Shown here: piece by piece, positions 24,744 to 33,338 of the stretch
Position numbering within the stretch: the stretch's first letter is position 1
How the letters are laid out: every line of letters starts with the position of its first letter
Assembly (NCBI GenBank): GCA_002730795.1
Contig: PCAX01000063.1
Coordinates: forward strand, 1 to 42,877
Origin: Chloroflexota bacterium
GTDB taxonomy: Bacteria; Chloroflexota; Dehalococcoidia; Lucifugimonadales; Lucifugimonadaceae
Reading direction: 5' to 3'
Length of the DNA: 42,877 bases
Notes under the pieces: generated by a model
The model's input: the letters and a program-made list of their open reading frames with translations, nothing else
The model's database searches: none
Told to the model about the DNA's origin: nothing
Program-made: the position numbers and the translations under genes

Positions 24744-25473
24744 CTACTCTAGGAGGAGGATTTAGAACTGGATGGATTGCTAACAGTTTGCCTAGGGATT
24801 TTGACTGATTAAATATTCCGTGTCTAACTCCAATTTCACAAGTGAATATATCTCCAGAATGGAGCTCGATTGAATTTTCTTTATCGTAAACGGCAGTCAG
24901 GTTACCTTCAAGACAGAACATTGATTCTTCATGAGATGGATGAAAATGGTTCGGAGCTATTGAACCTGGTTGAAATGTTAATTCACTGAAATATGTTGAT
25001 TCAGCTCCTAGAAAATTTCCAACCATATCGTATCGTGAAATACCTGGGAAAAACTCATAGCTTTCAGCCCTTCCTCTGAAAAAAACTCCCTGTTTCGGTT
25101 CAGATAAAACAAACTCTGGTTCGTCAATTTCTTGACGATCCGGAATTGGTACTGGATAAGCACATACGAATCTCGCGTCCGAATCACCTATGTTTTTCAA
25201 ACCATGTCCAACTCCTCTTGGAGCCAGAACACAATCACCCGCAGACACTTGAAATTTATGATTGCCCACCCTAAATTCCGCTTCTCCGGAAACAACAAAA
25301 ATAGACTCTTCTGTATTTGGATGGCAGTGGTAAGCGGATGCTACATTAGATTTGACCGTTAAATCTGATACGGTCATCATGGTGGATCCAGTAGATGGGC
25401 CAGTTACGACCAAAATATTAGCTCCTTTAAACGGTTCGATTTGTTGTTGTTTGGATCTTATCGTTATTCCCAT
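24733..25473 (-). CDS. Bicupin (double cupin) protein
   Basis: This 246-residue protein has two cupin barrels. The first metal site is HCHPNTEESIFVVSGEAEF with GVGHGLKN; the second is NHFHPSHEESMFCLEGNL with GVRHGIFN. Both keep the H-x-H...E...H pattern, so both probably bind metal. Such bicupins include dioxygenases, isomerases and decarboxylases (quercetinase-like, oxalate-decarboxylase-like). GAAGGAAC lies about eight bases before the ATG. Its end overlaps the methyltransferase start. It is 67 bases downstream of the TenA gene, so it may belong to the same transcript. Confidence 0.85.
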   Translation of the reverse strand: MGITIRSKQQQIEPFKGANILVVTGPSTGSTMMTVSDLTVKSNVASAYHCHPNTEESIFVVSGEAEFRVGNHKFQVSAGDCVLAPRGVGHGLKNIGDSDARFVCAYPVPIPDRQEIDEPEFVLSEPKQGVFFRGRAESYEFFPGISRYDMVGNFLGAESTYFSELTFQPGSIAPNHFHPSHEESMFCLEGNLTAVYDKENSIELHSGDIFTCEIGVRHGIFNQSKSLGKLLAIHPVLNPPPRVDVE

Positions 25474-25540
25474 AATTTTAGTTCCTTCAATTTAATAAAA
25501 TACTACTGCTAAGTTTTTATAGATATGCACAGTTGTTCCA

Positions 25541-26212
25541 CTAATCAGTGGATCCAGCATTCCAGGCATCTTCCCAAAATGTTAGTTCATGTTGGGTACT
25601 TTTGTGAAAAATATCCTTCATTTTTTTACGGGAAATTTCACTAGAAATGTTACCTAGTGAATCGACATATTCCCTTAACCAAATCGTCATTTCTTGATAC
25701 GCAGGATTATTATAACCTAATATCCATCTGGCGTGAAAGGAGGCAGGATTTAAACCGTCAAGACTATAAAATCTTCTCCCAATCTCATCATAGCCCCACT
25801 GACAAGGTAATAATGATACCGCTATATCATTAACGTCCCCTTCATAAGCTGTTCGTACAAGATGGTTTGTATAGTTGATGGTGGCAGCGCTCGGAATGGT
25901 CTCATCTAAATCCAAAATATTAATACCTATATCCGTACAAAACCCTCGATGTAAATCCATTTCAATGTTCAAAGTTTCATCCAATAATTTTGACCATTTA
26001 CCCATTGTAGAAATCCTGTCACTTTTTGCTGTAGCTAAAGCCACTACTCTACAGTAGTCAATCAAAAACAAATAATCTTGTTTCATAAAGTAAGTAAATC
26101 TGTCCAGAGAAAGCGTGCCGTCACCCATAGATTTAATAAACGGATGATGTTCGTGAGCTAATTCCCATACATCCAAACATGATTTTTTTAAATCCTCCGA
26201 AAATGAAACCAT
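25541..26212 (-). CDS. TenA-family protein (thiaminase II-like)
   Basis: This 223-residue all-helical protein has TenA motifs: HPFIKSMGDGTLSLDRFTYFMKQDYLFLIDYCR (conserved D46/Y47), SLLPCQWGYDEIGRRF with the nucleophile C137, and a C-terminal ELTFWEDAWN with the conserved Glu. TenA_C enzymes hydrolyse aminopyrimidine precursors of thiamine or thiamine itself. It is not beside thiamine biosynthesis genes. It sits two bases after a cyclophilin-like gene and RraA-like gene, so its substrate may be an unrelated amide or amine (inference), though a plain salvage role cannot be excluded. Confidence 0.85.
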   Translation of the reverse strand: MVSFSEDLKKSCLDVWELAHEHHPFIKSMGDGTLSLDRFTYFMKQDYLFLIDYCRVVALATAKSDRISTMGKWSKLLDETLNIEMDLHRGFCTDIGINILDLDETIPSAATINYTNHLVRTAYEGDVNDIAVSLLPCQWGYDEIGRRFYSLDGLNPASFHARWILGYNNPAYQEMTIWLREYVDSLGNISSEISRKKMKDIFHKSTQHELTFWEDAWNAGSTD

Positions 26213-26214
26213 AC

Positions 26215-26601
26215 TTAATAGTCCCTGATCAAATCTACAGTAATTGATTTTCCATTTTTAACGTTTGAAAGCATGGTTGCATCACCTTCCACTTTACCTA
26301 TTACAGTAACTGGTGATGCTGGTCTAATTTCTCCTTCTTCACTAATCGGAGTCGGTCCCCAAAAAAGGCAAACCGAATTCCCTGGTGGCCAATAAGCAAT
26401 ATCTCCTTTATTGACCGTTTCTACTGAAATATCTGTTGTTTCTCCACAACTGGTAATAGGAAAATACAATTCATCACCCCACGTTTGAATATTCGAATTA
26501 ATTGGTAATAATTTCAACACATGTTGAGCGAGTTCAGTAGAATTCATATCCCCCTCTAAGGTCACTTGGTCTATAGTGAACCTGACTTTCGTTTCACCCA
26601 T
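26215..26601 (-). CDS. Cyclophilin-like fold protein (TM1367-like)
   Basis: This 128-residue protein matches the small cyclophilin-like family typified by TM1367: TWGDELYFPI, DISVETVNKGDIAYWPPGNSVCLFWGPTPIS, then EIRPASPVTVIGKVEGD. The family has a cyclophilin-type barrel but lacks clear peptidyl-prolyl isomerase residues, and its function is unknown. Its ATG directly follows the RraA-like stop codon (TAA then ATG, no gap), and TenA begins two bases after its own stop. Strong coupling suggests a joint metabolic function. Confidence 0.85.
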   Translation of the reverse strand: MGETKVRFTIDQVTLEGDMNSTELAQHVLKLLPINSNIQTWGDELYFPITSCGETTDISVETVNKGDIAYWPPGNSVCLFWGPTPISEEGEIRPASPVTVIGKVEGDATMLSNVKNGKSITVDLIRDY

Positions 26602-27348
26602 TTATTCACCCTTCGTCCATTTAGAAAACATTTTTTTTGTTTCATCATTGAAGGGGTAAAATTTCTTAGGCGAAATCTTCTTCCTTTGGGTGTAATCAAT
26701 TATCGCCTTTTCAATTTCGTCATGTTTCAGACAGTCACTGTAAATATCTTCTGCCATTCCTGATGGGAGAACCACGACCCCATCATCATCACCAAGAATT
26801 AAGTCACCCGGCCAAACTAAAACACCTCCACATTGTATTGGTCTGTTAACTTCATAAGGTAGAATATTTGGTTCTCCAACAGTAGGTGTACTTCCCCCAG
26901 CAAATACAGGATAACCGTATTTAATCACTTTGTACCCATCGCGCACTGCCCCATCAGTAACTAATCCTTCGCCTTCTCTTGTCAAAATTCTTGAAAAAAC
27001 TACATCTCCCCCTATACTCGTTCTTTTCAAACCCATTGCATCAGCAACTAAAACACTACCTCTCGAAAGAGTTTCAAGAGCGTCCCATCGAGGAGTTTCA
27101 TTAAAACCTTCACCGTGTTCTCCTTTTGCTATGTAATCCTGTAAGTCTGGTCTAGACGGCAGATATCTTAGTGTTACAGCAGGACCACATAGTCGTCTTC
27201 CATTTTGTAAAGATTTAACTCCTTCCATATATGTTTTGCTATACCCTAGTTTTAAAAGTTGTCCAAGAATTGTGGCATTAGATATGTTTCTAAATTTTTC
27301 GACTAAATCTTGCGATACAAGAGAAAAGGGTTCCATTTTTTTTCCCAT
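26602..27348 (-). CDS. RraA-like / HMG-aldolase family protein
   Basis: This 248-residue paralogue of the protein encoded at 21748-22470 has VLVADAMGLKRTSIGGDVVFSRI, then GLVTDGAVRDGYKV with the DGxxRD metal/substrate motif, and GVLVWPGDLILGDDDGVVVLP. The N-terminal part (LRYLPSRPDLQDYIAKGEHG) is longer than in the paralogue. An aldolase or decarboxylase acting on a pyruvate-derived acid is likely. ATG codons at residues 1 and 5 are both possible starts. It heads the tight operon RraA-cyclophilin-TenA and diverges from the MobA-like gene across a 20-bp inverted repeat. Confidence 0.87.
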   Translation of the reverse strand: MGKKMEPFSLVSQDLVEKFRNISNATILGQLLKLGYSKTYMEGVKSLQNGRRLCGPAVTLRYLPSRPDLQDYIAKGEHGEGFNETPRWDALETLSRGSVLVADAMGLKRTSIGGDVVFSRILTREGEGLVTDGAVRDGYKVIKYGYPVFAGGSTPTVGEPNILPYEVNRPIQCGGVLVWPGDLILGDDDGVVVLPSGMAEDIYSDCLKHDEIEKAIIDYTQRKKISPKKFYPFNDETKKMFSKWTKGE

Positions 27349-27381
27349 TGGGCAATTGAATAACTGGAGTTGATAAGTATA

Positions 27382-27401
27382 TTTAAGTATAAGTACTTAA
27401 A
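27382..27401. promoter_or_regulatory. Candidate operator: perfect inverted repeat
   Basis: Eight-base arms TTTAAGTA and TACTTAAA are exact reverse complements with a TAAG spacer. They lie in the short divergent gap between the RraA-like operon and the MobA-like gene, 33 bases from the first and 34 from the second. This is where a dimeric repressor or activator would bind; there is no T-run, so a terminator is less likely. Confidence 0.45.
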
Positions 27402-27435
27402 TGTTAATAGAACAGAGAGAATAAAAAAAATATTC

Positions 27436-28131
27436 ATGGGATTTAATGGCTTATTAACAGGTGTTGTTCTAGCAGGTGGAAAATCTAAAAGACTTGGGAA
27501 AGGGAGGTCCAAGCCTTTAATACAGGTCGGCGGTAAATTACTGTTAGCTAGGGTTGTTGACACACTTAAGCCGATATGCGACGAATTAATTTTAGTAGTC
27601 AAACCAAACCAAGAAGGCGATATACCAGATTTAGGTATAGCACTTGGAACACACGTGATTACAGACACTATGCCATTTTCGGGTCCGTTGGCGGGGTTAC
27701 ATGCTGGTTTATCTGCGTCTGTGACACCTTTGTCATTTGTTGTGGGAGCGGATCATCCGTTTCTTTCAAGAAAATTAATTGAAACGATGATTAATATGTC
27801 GATGTCAACAGGAACAAAACAAACCGCCACCTCAATAGTACCCCGACATGGAGGTTATCTGTATCCATTACACTCTATATACACAAAAATCGGTTGGAGT
27901 GACTTCATTATTGAGAATTTATCTCAGGGTATTTCTTCAATATCGCAAGTTATAAAAAATGCTATAAATAGTGAATATCCCCCGGTTCAACTAATTACGG
28001 ATGAAGAAATGGAATTAATCGATCCAATGTTTATGAGTTTAATGGATATAAATAACCAGGAATCATTAATGAAGTGCCGTAAAATAGCAGACCACAAAAA
28101 ATTGTACGGTCAACCAAGGCGGAACAAGTAA
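27436..28131 (+). CDS. MobA-like NTP-transferase
   Basis: From the ATG at 27436 the protein has 231 residues; the frame extends 22 codons upstream to a TTG, but that part is not conserved-looking. The core LTGVVLAGGKSKRLGKGRSKPL is the nucleotide-binding LAGG-x3-R-x-G-x3-K motif, and VVGADHPFLSRKLI supplies the metal-binding Asp of MobA enzymes. MobA joins GMP to molybdopterin; relatives transfer other nucleotides. No other molybdenum-cofactor gene is nearby, so molybdenum cofactor guanylylation is only the best guess. Confidence 0.7.
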   Translation: MGFNGLLTGVVLAGGKSKRLGKGRSKPLIQVGGKLLLARVVDTLKPICDELILVVKPNQEGDIPDLGIALGTHVITDTMPFSGPLAGLHAGLSASVTPLSFVVGADHPFLSRKLIETMINMSMSTGTKQTATSIVPRHGGYLYPLHSIYTKIGWSDFIIENLSQGISSISQVIKNAINSEYPPVQLITDEEMELIDPMFMSLMDINNQESLMKCRKIADHKKLYGQPRRNK

Positions 28132-28136
28132 TTCTA

Positions 28137-31100
28137 TTATTCATACCGAAGTGCTTCTGACGGACTAACTTTCGACGCCTGTCGAGCAGGTAAAAACGTG
28201 GTCACTAGCGAGAAAATTAATGTAACTAAAACCACCATTCCTACGTTTCCCCAAGGAATTGCGAAGGTAACACCTTCAGATTCCTGGCTTATAGTTTTGA
28301 ATATGTTCCATGCAATCAAAGTCCCCAGACCTATTCCAAGAACTGAACCAAGTACTGCAACAATCCCTGATTCCATAAGAAATTGAAGTTGCACCATCCG
28401 CTCTTTGAATCCAATAGCCCTCATCATTCCTATCGATTGACGACGTTCGACAACTGCTCGGAAGGCAATTACTCCTATGGATGCTACGCCTACCAACAAA
28501 CCAAGTCCCATAAAACCTTGGAACAATTGGTTGAACGCATTGCTTTGCGTTTGATTTTCGTCTATGTAACTTTTGATGGATCTAGATTTCATCCCATGTT
28601 CGATAAACACTGTATCTAGAAGTAGAGCTATTTCATCAGCTCTTAGCGGGTCACTTAGCTTGAATTTATATTCAGTGAAGGGTACAAATTTATCAGAAAC
28701 TTGCTGAAGCACGGAATGATGCATATAAATATCATTTCCACTGTTTTCAAAACTATCTGCAAAACTATCGAGAACACCAATCACCTTACGTTTAACGGCA
28801 GTATCAAGACTTCCTTGGCCGATTGGAGGACGCAAGGTAATACTTACACTTTTCATTTGCCCCTTCTCAGCTGGGTCAATCCCTTCAATTTTGAACGAGG
28901 AAGGATCGACGGGAGGTCCAAAACCGCCATCAGTCGAAATAATGTTTCCAGCAACAACTGCTAGTTCAGGATTTGTTGCAACTGCCTCCCAAATTTCAGC
29001 TGAAGTTCCACCATATTCGGAATCCCAATGCGTAAGTTGATATGTGTTATTTTGTAACCAAGATTCATCAGAAGCACGAATACGAGCGCTTTTATATTGC
29101 ATTTCTTCACCACCATCTTGGCGTACTTCAACCCTCACTCTAGCCTGCGAAGTAATTACTTTAAAATCTGTTGTTGATAATTTTCCTGTACCTAAGGCAA
29201 GAACCTCATATGGGTCATCAATCGGTAATTCGGGCCTTATGGTCGCCCTAATATCAAATCCTCCAGACGCTCGATCAGGTTCATCTACCAATACATTGCC
29301 AAGGTTTATCAGAATGGCGAATATCATCATTGTGAATATGACAAGAGAAAACATGGCGAGTGTGAGGCCTGTACGGAGGCGAGCAGCCATAGGATATGCA
29401 ATGGCCAATTTTACAACAGGTCTCAGACCTCCCCACCGGCCTATCAATTTTGAGATAATCCACACAATTACATCGGCATTGTGCATAATCACCCAGACGG
29501 AAGCAGCGACCAGTGACACCCCTGATAGGACAAACATCTCTGGGCCACCGTCTAATTCACCTGTAATGTCTTCTAATGCGTCAAAAGGAAGAGCATAGAA
29601 CGTGAGCATTCCTAACCCAATAAATGTCATAGATACACGCCTTTGCAGTTCACCCCTATATCCACGGCGAGCAAGAAAACTTCGAATAATTAAGCCTAAA
29701 GAAACAATTACAAAACTTATCCCGACTGACACCAGGGCAGCGTTCCCTAATCCAAAACCCTTTATTCCTTTTTCCGGATCCAATCCATACACAGTCATTA
29801 TTAACCCGATCGGAAGTAAGGGCCATCCTGTAAGTAACCAAGGTTGAAAAAATTTAAAAATCTTCCAAATGATTATCAACAACCACGGGAAAATCAATAA
29901 AAGTCCCATAATAGTAAGAACTCTAATAAGTATCCCCTGACCTGATCTCCAAATAAACCATGTTTCATAGGCAAATGTAAACGGACCAAAAATCCACTTT
30001 AAAATTGTCATAGCTCGTTGCTTTGCATTTGGTATCTCGTCTGTCACAAACTCCTCACTCAAACCCCTGATAGCGACTACTATGTTTAACTTGCTGACGC
30101 GGTAAGCTGAAATTGTAACGGTTAGCGCTGTCAATACAAAACCTGCCGAAAAAGCAATAATTATGGATTGAAAAGTAACAGAATAATAGAATGTAATTTC
30201 ATCTTCATCAGCAAATCCCCGAATCATGAGTTGCATTAAAAGAACACTTGCCAGCAATCCCAAAACAGTACCGGCAATAGATGCCCCCAATGAGTAAAGC
30301 AAGCCTTCATATGTAAACATCTGAACCAAATGCCGTCGTTTGGTCCCAATTGCACGTAATATACCCATCTCTGTAGTTCTGGAAGCGGCAAGCATAACAA
30401 ATACAAGAAATATCAACATCAATCCGACGATAATAGAAAAAGAACCGAAAATAGTAAAAAACAAAACTATTCCGGAACTAATAATTTCAGCAAATTCGAG
30501 ACTACGGGTCTTGATAGAATCTACGTTCAATTCCACTAGTTCCGACATCGCAAAAAATAGTGACTGAGTCAAATTTTCATCTTCAAGTTTCTCGATTAAA
30601 CCCAAAATTTTGGCTTGAGTCAAACTGTCAGCGATGGCCATCTTTAACTCATCAGATGGGAGATCTTTGTCTAATTCGGGTAATAAATCCGCTAGCTTAT
30701 CACTGAAAATAGGATTAGATGAATCATTTTCTCTTTCCGTAAGTTCTGATTTTATTGCCTTCACAACCTTTGGCGTTTTCAAAAGATTAAACAACTCATT
30801 AACAGCCTGATTATTTATAAAGGCTAAACTTAGTTTTTTTGCGACTTCTTCCGATTTAATCTCATCATAAGTTACCCCCTCTACAACATAGTCCCCTGTA
30901 ACGGATACTTCTATAATGTTGTATTTGGCATCTCGATTAAACAATCTTTGAACCGTTTTAACCGGAAATAATGCAGATGACCTAGAAGATTCTGTGCCAC
31001 CAATAAGCCCAACTGGATCAACAATAGCGACAACTTTATGTTGAGTACGGCCAGTCGCTGAGACTAAAGTAAGTAGATCGTCAATGCGAAGGTCAAGTTT

Positions 31101-31688
31101 ATCTGATAAAGGTTTATTGATGACAGTTTCACCTTCTTGGAGATTTCTTATATCAATTTTGATCGGTCCATTTTCTTCTGTTCCAAGAACATCTGTAAAC
31201 CCATTCATGGAGTTAAGATCCGCACCAACAATCACAGCGTCAGAAACAGTTTTGCCACTCGTTTCATTTATCACCGGCATTTTTTCGCGGATTAAAGGAA
31301 GTATTCCATCTACCCGCGTGTCACCCTGTAATGCAGATCTCACCTCATCCACTACTGTCTCATCGAGGTAGTTATCTCCAAAGCGTGAAAATACGGGGGA
31401 ACTTAAACGAACATCAGTCCCACCTAGTGAATACAATGCACCTAAACGAATACCACTGTTAATTGAATCCCCAATAGCCAATGCAGCCATAATAATGGTT
31501 GTACTTAACATCAGTCCTGTAATGATTAATAGTGTCTGTGCCTTGCGACGAGGTATATTTCTAAGGGCAAGCTTGATTAAAACACGATTACGAGCAGCTA
31601 AAAAGATAGTAACCAAAATGATGACCAGCATTCCACTAAAGAGTGCAATAGCCAACACGTCCATTTCAATTCCAAATAATTTTTCCAC
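28137..31688 (-). CDS. Large FtsX/MacB-type ABC permease (1183 residues)
   Basis: This very long permease starts at a GTG. Near the N-terminus ALRNIPRRKAQTLLIITGLMLSTTII begins a MacB/FtsX-type fold. FtsX core three-helix sets appear around residues 400-540 (EMGILRAIGTKRRHLVQMF) and at the C-terminus (SIGMMRAIGFKERMVQLQFL ... LPARQASKVSPSEALRYE). Extra membrane helices lie between them near 580-750, and two large extracytoplasmic regions near 90-380 and 800-1040. It acts with the LolD-like ATPase encoded directly upstream. Such pairs export lipids, peptides or lipoproteins or transmit force; the substrate is unknown. Confidence 0.88.
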   Translation of the reverse strand: MEKLFGIEMDVLAIALFSGMLVIILVTIFLAARNRVLIKLALRNIPRRKAQTLLIITGLMLSTTIIMAALAIGDSINSGIRLGALYSLGGTDVRLSSPVFSRFGDNYLDETVVDEVRSALQGDTRVDGILPLIREKMPVINETSGKTVSDAVIVGADLNSMNGFTDVLGTEENGPIKIDIRNLQEGETVINKPLSDKLDLRIDDLLTLVSATGRTQHKVVAIVDPVGLIGGTESSRSSALFPVKTVQRLFNRDAKYNIIEVSVTGDYVVEGVTYDEIKSEEVAKKLSLAFINNQAVNELFNLLKTPKVVKAIKSELTERENDSSNPIFSDKLADLLPELDKDLPSDELKMAIADSLTQAKILGLIEKLEDENLTQSLFFAMSELVELNVDSIKTRSLEFAEIISSGIVLFFTIFGSFSIIVGLMLIFLVFVMLAASRTTEMGILRAIGTKRRHLVQMFTYEGLLYSLGASIAGTVLGLLASVLLMQLMIRGFADEDEITFYYSVTFQSIIIAFSAGFVLTALTVTISAYRVSKLNIVVAIRGLSEEFVTDEIPNAKQRAMTILKWIFGPFTFAYETWFIWRSGQGILIRVLTIMGLLLIFPWLLIIIWKIFKFFQPWLLTGWPLLPIGLIMTVYGLDPEKGIKGFGLGNAALVSVGISFVIVSLGLIIRSFLARRGYRGELQRRVSMTFIGLGMLTFYALPFDALEDITGELDGGPEMFVLSGVSLVAASVWVIMHNADVIVWIISKLIGRWGGLRPVVKLAIAYPMAARLRTGLTLAMFSLVIFTMMIFAILINLGNVLVDEPDRASGGFDIRATIRPELPIDDPYEVLALGTGKLSTTDFKVITSQARVRVEVRQDGGEEMQYKSARIRASDESWLQNNTYQLTHWDSEYGGTSAEIWEAVATNPELAVVAGNIISTDGGFGPPVDPSSFKIEGIDPAEKGQMKSVSITLRPPIGQGSLDTAVKRKVIGVLDSFADSFENSGNDIYMHHSVLQQVSDKFVPFTEYKFKLSDPLRADEIALLLDTVFIEHGMKSRSIKSYIDENQTQSNAFNQLFQGFMGLGLLVGVASIGVIAFRAVVERRQSIGMMRAIGFKERMVQLQFLMESGIVAVLGSVLGIGLGTLIAWNIFKTISQESEGVTFAIPWGNVGMVVLVTLIFSLVTTFLPARQASKVSPSEALRYE

Positions 31689-31736
31689 CTAGGACATCCT
31701 GAATATTAGGCGTAGTCCAAATACCTTCAAAGTACG

Positions 31737-32426
31737 CTAACCTGTTCCTTTATCTACAATCACTCCGTCGCTCATACGCATTATTCGATCAGTGAGCATT
31801 CCGATTTCCTCGGAATGGGTAACCAATACAAACGTTTGTTGACTTTCTTTATTTAGTCTCTTAAGCAGCTGCATAATTTCTGAAGCGTTACTAGAATCCA
31901 GGTTACCGGTTGGTTCGTCAGCCCAAACTATTGCAGGATCATTGGCAAGAGCACGTGCAATAGCAACTCGCTGTTGCTGCCCGCCTGAAAGTTCTGACGG
32001 TAAATGGGACAATCTATCACCTAGTCCAACCATTTCGAGTTTTTCTTCTGCCGACTTCGTTGCATCACGTTGACTGGATCCTGCAAGAATAAGGGGCAAT
32101 TCAACATTCTCAACGGCTGTAAGAACGGGTAAAAGGTTATAAACCTGAAATACAAACCCCATATTCTTGGCTCGATATCCACTCAAAGCATCATCTGATA
32201 ATTCGCTTAACGATTGACCATTTATGGAAACATTTCCTGAATCAATCGAATCCAAGCCTGACAGACAATTCAAAAGAGTAGTTTTACCTGAACCACTGGG
32301 GCCCATTACGGCTATCATCTCACCTTCTTCAACTTCTATTGAAACATCAACTAACGCATTAACCGTTATATCTTTAGAACGATAGGTCTTACTAACAGAT
32401 TCTGATTTTATTATCGCTCTCGTCAT
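31737..32426 (-). CDS. LolD/MacB-type ABC transporter ATPase
   Basis: This 229-residue ATPase has Walker [10 protein letters not shown] (42-50), Q-loop [20 protein letters not shown], signature [15 protein letters not shown] and Walker [14 protein letters not shown], the standard features of the LolD/MacB/FtsE group. The FtsX-type permease gene follows 48 bases downstream, so the two form one transporter. The spacing from the cobalamin ATPase gene upstream is about 105 bases, so it probably has its own promoter. Confidence 0.92.
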   Translation of the reverse strand: MTRAIIKSESVSKTYRSKDITVNALVDVSIEVEEGEMIAVMGPSGSGKTTLLNCLSGLDSIDSGNVSINGQSLSELSDDALSGYRAKNMGFVFQVYNLLPVLTAVENVELPLILAGSSQRDATKSAEEKLEMVGLGDRLSHLPSELSGGQQQRVAIARALANDPAIVWADEPTGNLDSSNASEIMQLLKRLNKESQQTFVLVTHSEEIGMLTDRIMRMSDGVIVDKGTG

Positions 32427-32531
32427 GCCCTAACCAATTAATGATTTTGTTCAAGAATAATTCCATCTTTAATTTTACACTCAACTATTAATAAATTATT
32501 AACTTTTTTACCTCTTGAAAATATTTACCTA

Positions 32532-33326
32532 TCATATGTAAGATACAGATTTTATTTCGATATTTAAATCTCCATTCATATCATGTACCAATGCGTTAAC
32601 GGAAAAAACTTCCTTGATATTAGTTTCGGTAAGCACTTTTTTAGGGGTTCCATACGCATGCATCTTGCCGTTTTTTATTAGAAAAATTTGATCACAGGTT
32701 TTCGCAGCAAGATTGATATCATGCATGACCATTACGCATCCTGCTGCACGTTTATCGCGTTCCTCCTTTATGAGTGATGTAACTTGTATTTGATATTTTA
32801 TATCCAATCCAGACATTGGTTCATCCATCAGTATATATTCTCCTCCTTGGACAAGAAGTCGGGCTAAAAGTACAAGTTGCCGTTCTCCTCCTGAAATAGA
32901 GTTCAGTTTCCTTTGGGATAGGTCAAAAATCCCAACCCTTTCCAGAACTTCCAAAGTTCTATCGACTTCTTTTTTTCCTTCAATTTCAAATCTTCCCATG
33001 TGCACATATCTCCCCATAAGAACAGTTTCCATAACCGAAAACGGATGCATTTCCGAAAACTGCGACAGGTAGCTTATTATTCTCGCTCGTTTTGACGACG
33101 GAATTTCGAGTATTGATTTACCGTTCAGTTTGATAACACCAGTTTTAGGCTTTACCATTCCAGTTAATGTTCTCATTAAGGTTGTTTTACCACTTCCATT
33201 AGGTCCCAAAATACCAATAATTTGACCCGGAACAATTTGAATATTTATACCTTTTAACACAACGTTTCCACTAAGGACAACTTCAATATTTTTTGCTTGC
33301 AAACAATTTGTTAACAACGGAATCAA
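32532..33326 (-). CDS. btuD: Cobalamin-type ABC importer ATPase (BtuD/FecE-like)
   Basis: This 264-residue ATPase has Walker A GPNGSGKTT (41-49), signature ISGGERQLVLLARLL and Walker B YILMDEPMSGLD. The first TTG (33326) has its purines very close; a TTG three codons later is better spaced from AGG. It is the third gene of a permease-binding protein-ATPase operon that begins behind a cobalamin riboswitch, so cobalamin or cobinamide import is the likely role rather than siderophore uptake. Confidence 0.85.
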   Translation of the reverse strand: MIPLLTNCLQAKNIEVVLSGNVVLKGINIQIVPGQIIGILGPNGSGKTTLMRTLTGMVKPKTGVIKLNGKSILEIPSSKRARIISYLSQFSEMHPFSVMETVLMGRYVHMGRFEIEGKKEVDRTLEVLERVGIFDLSQRKLNSISGGERQLVLLARLLVQGGEYILMDEPMSGLDIKYQIQVTSLIKEERDKRAAGCVMVMHDINLAAKTCDQIFLIKNGKMHAYGTPKKVLTETNIKEVFSVNALVHDMNGDLNIEIKSVSYI

Positions 33327-33338
33327 CCTAAAAATTTT

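Noticed and set aside
29044-29598. 184-codon plus-strand ORF
   Set aside because: Antisense shadow inside the FtsX-type permease gene; no domain and no start signal.
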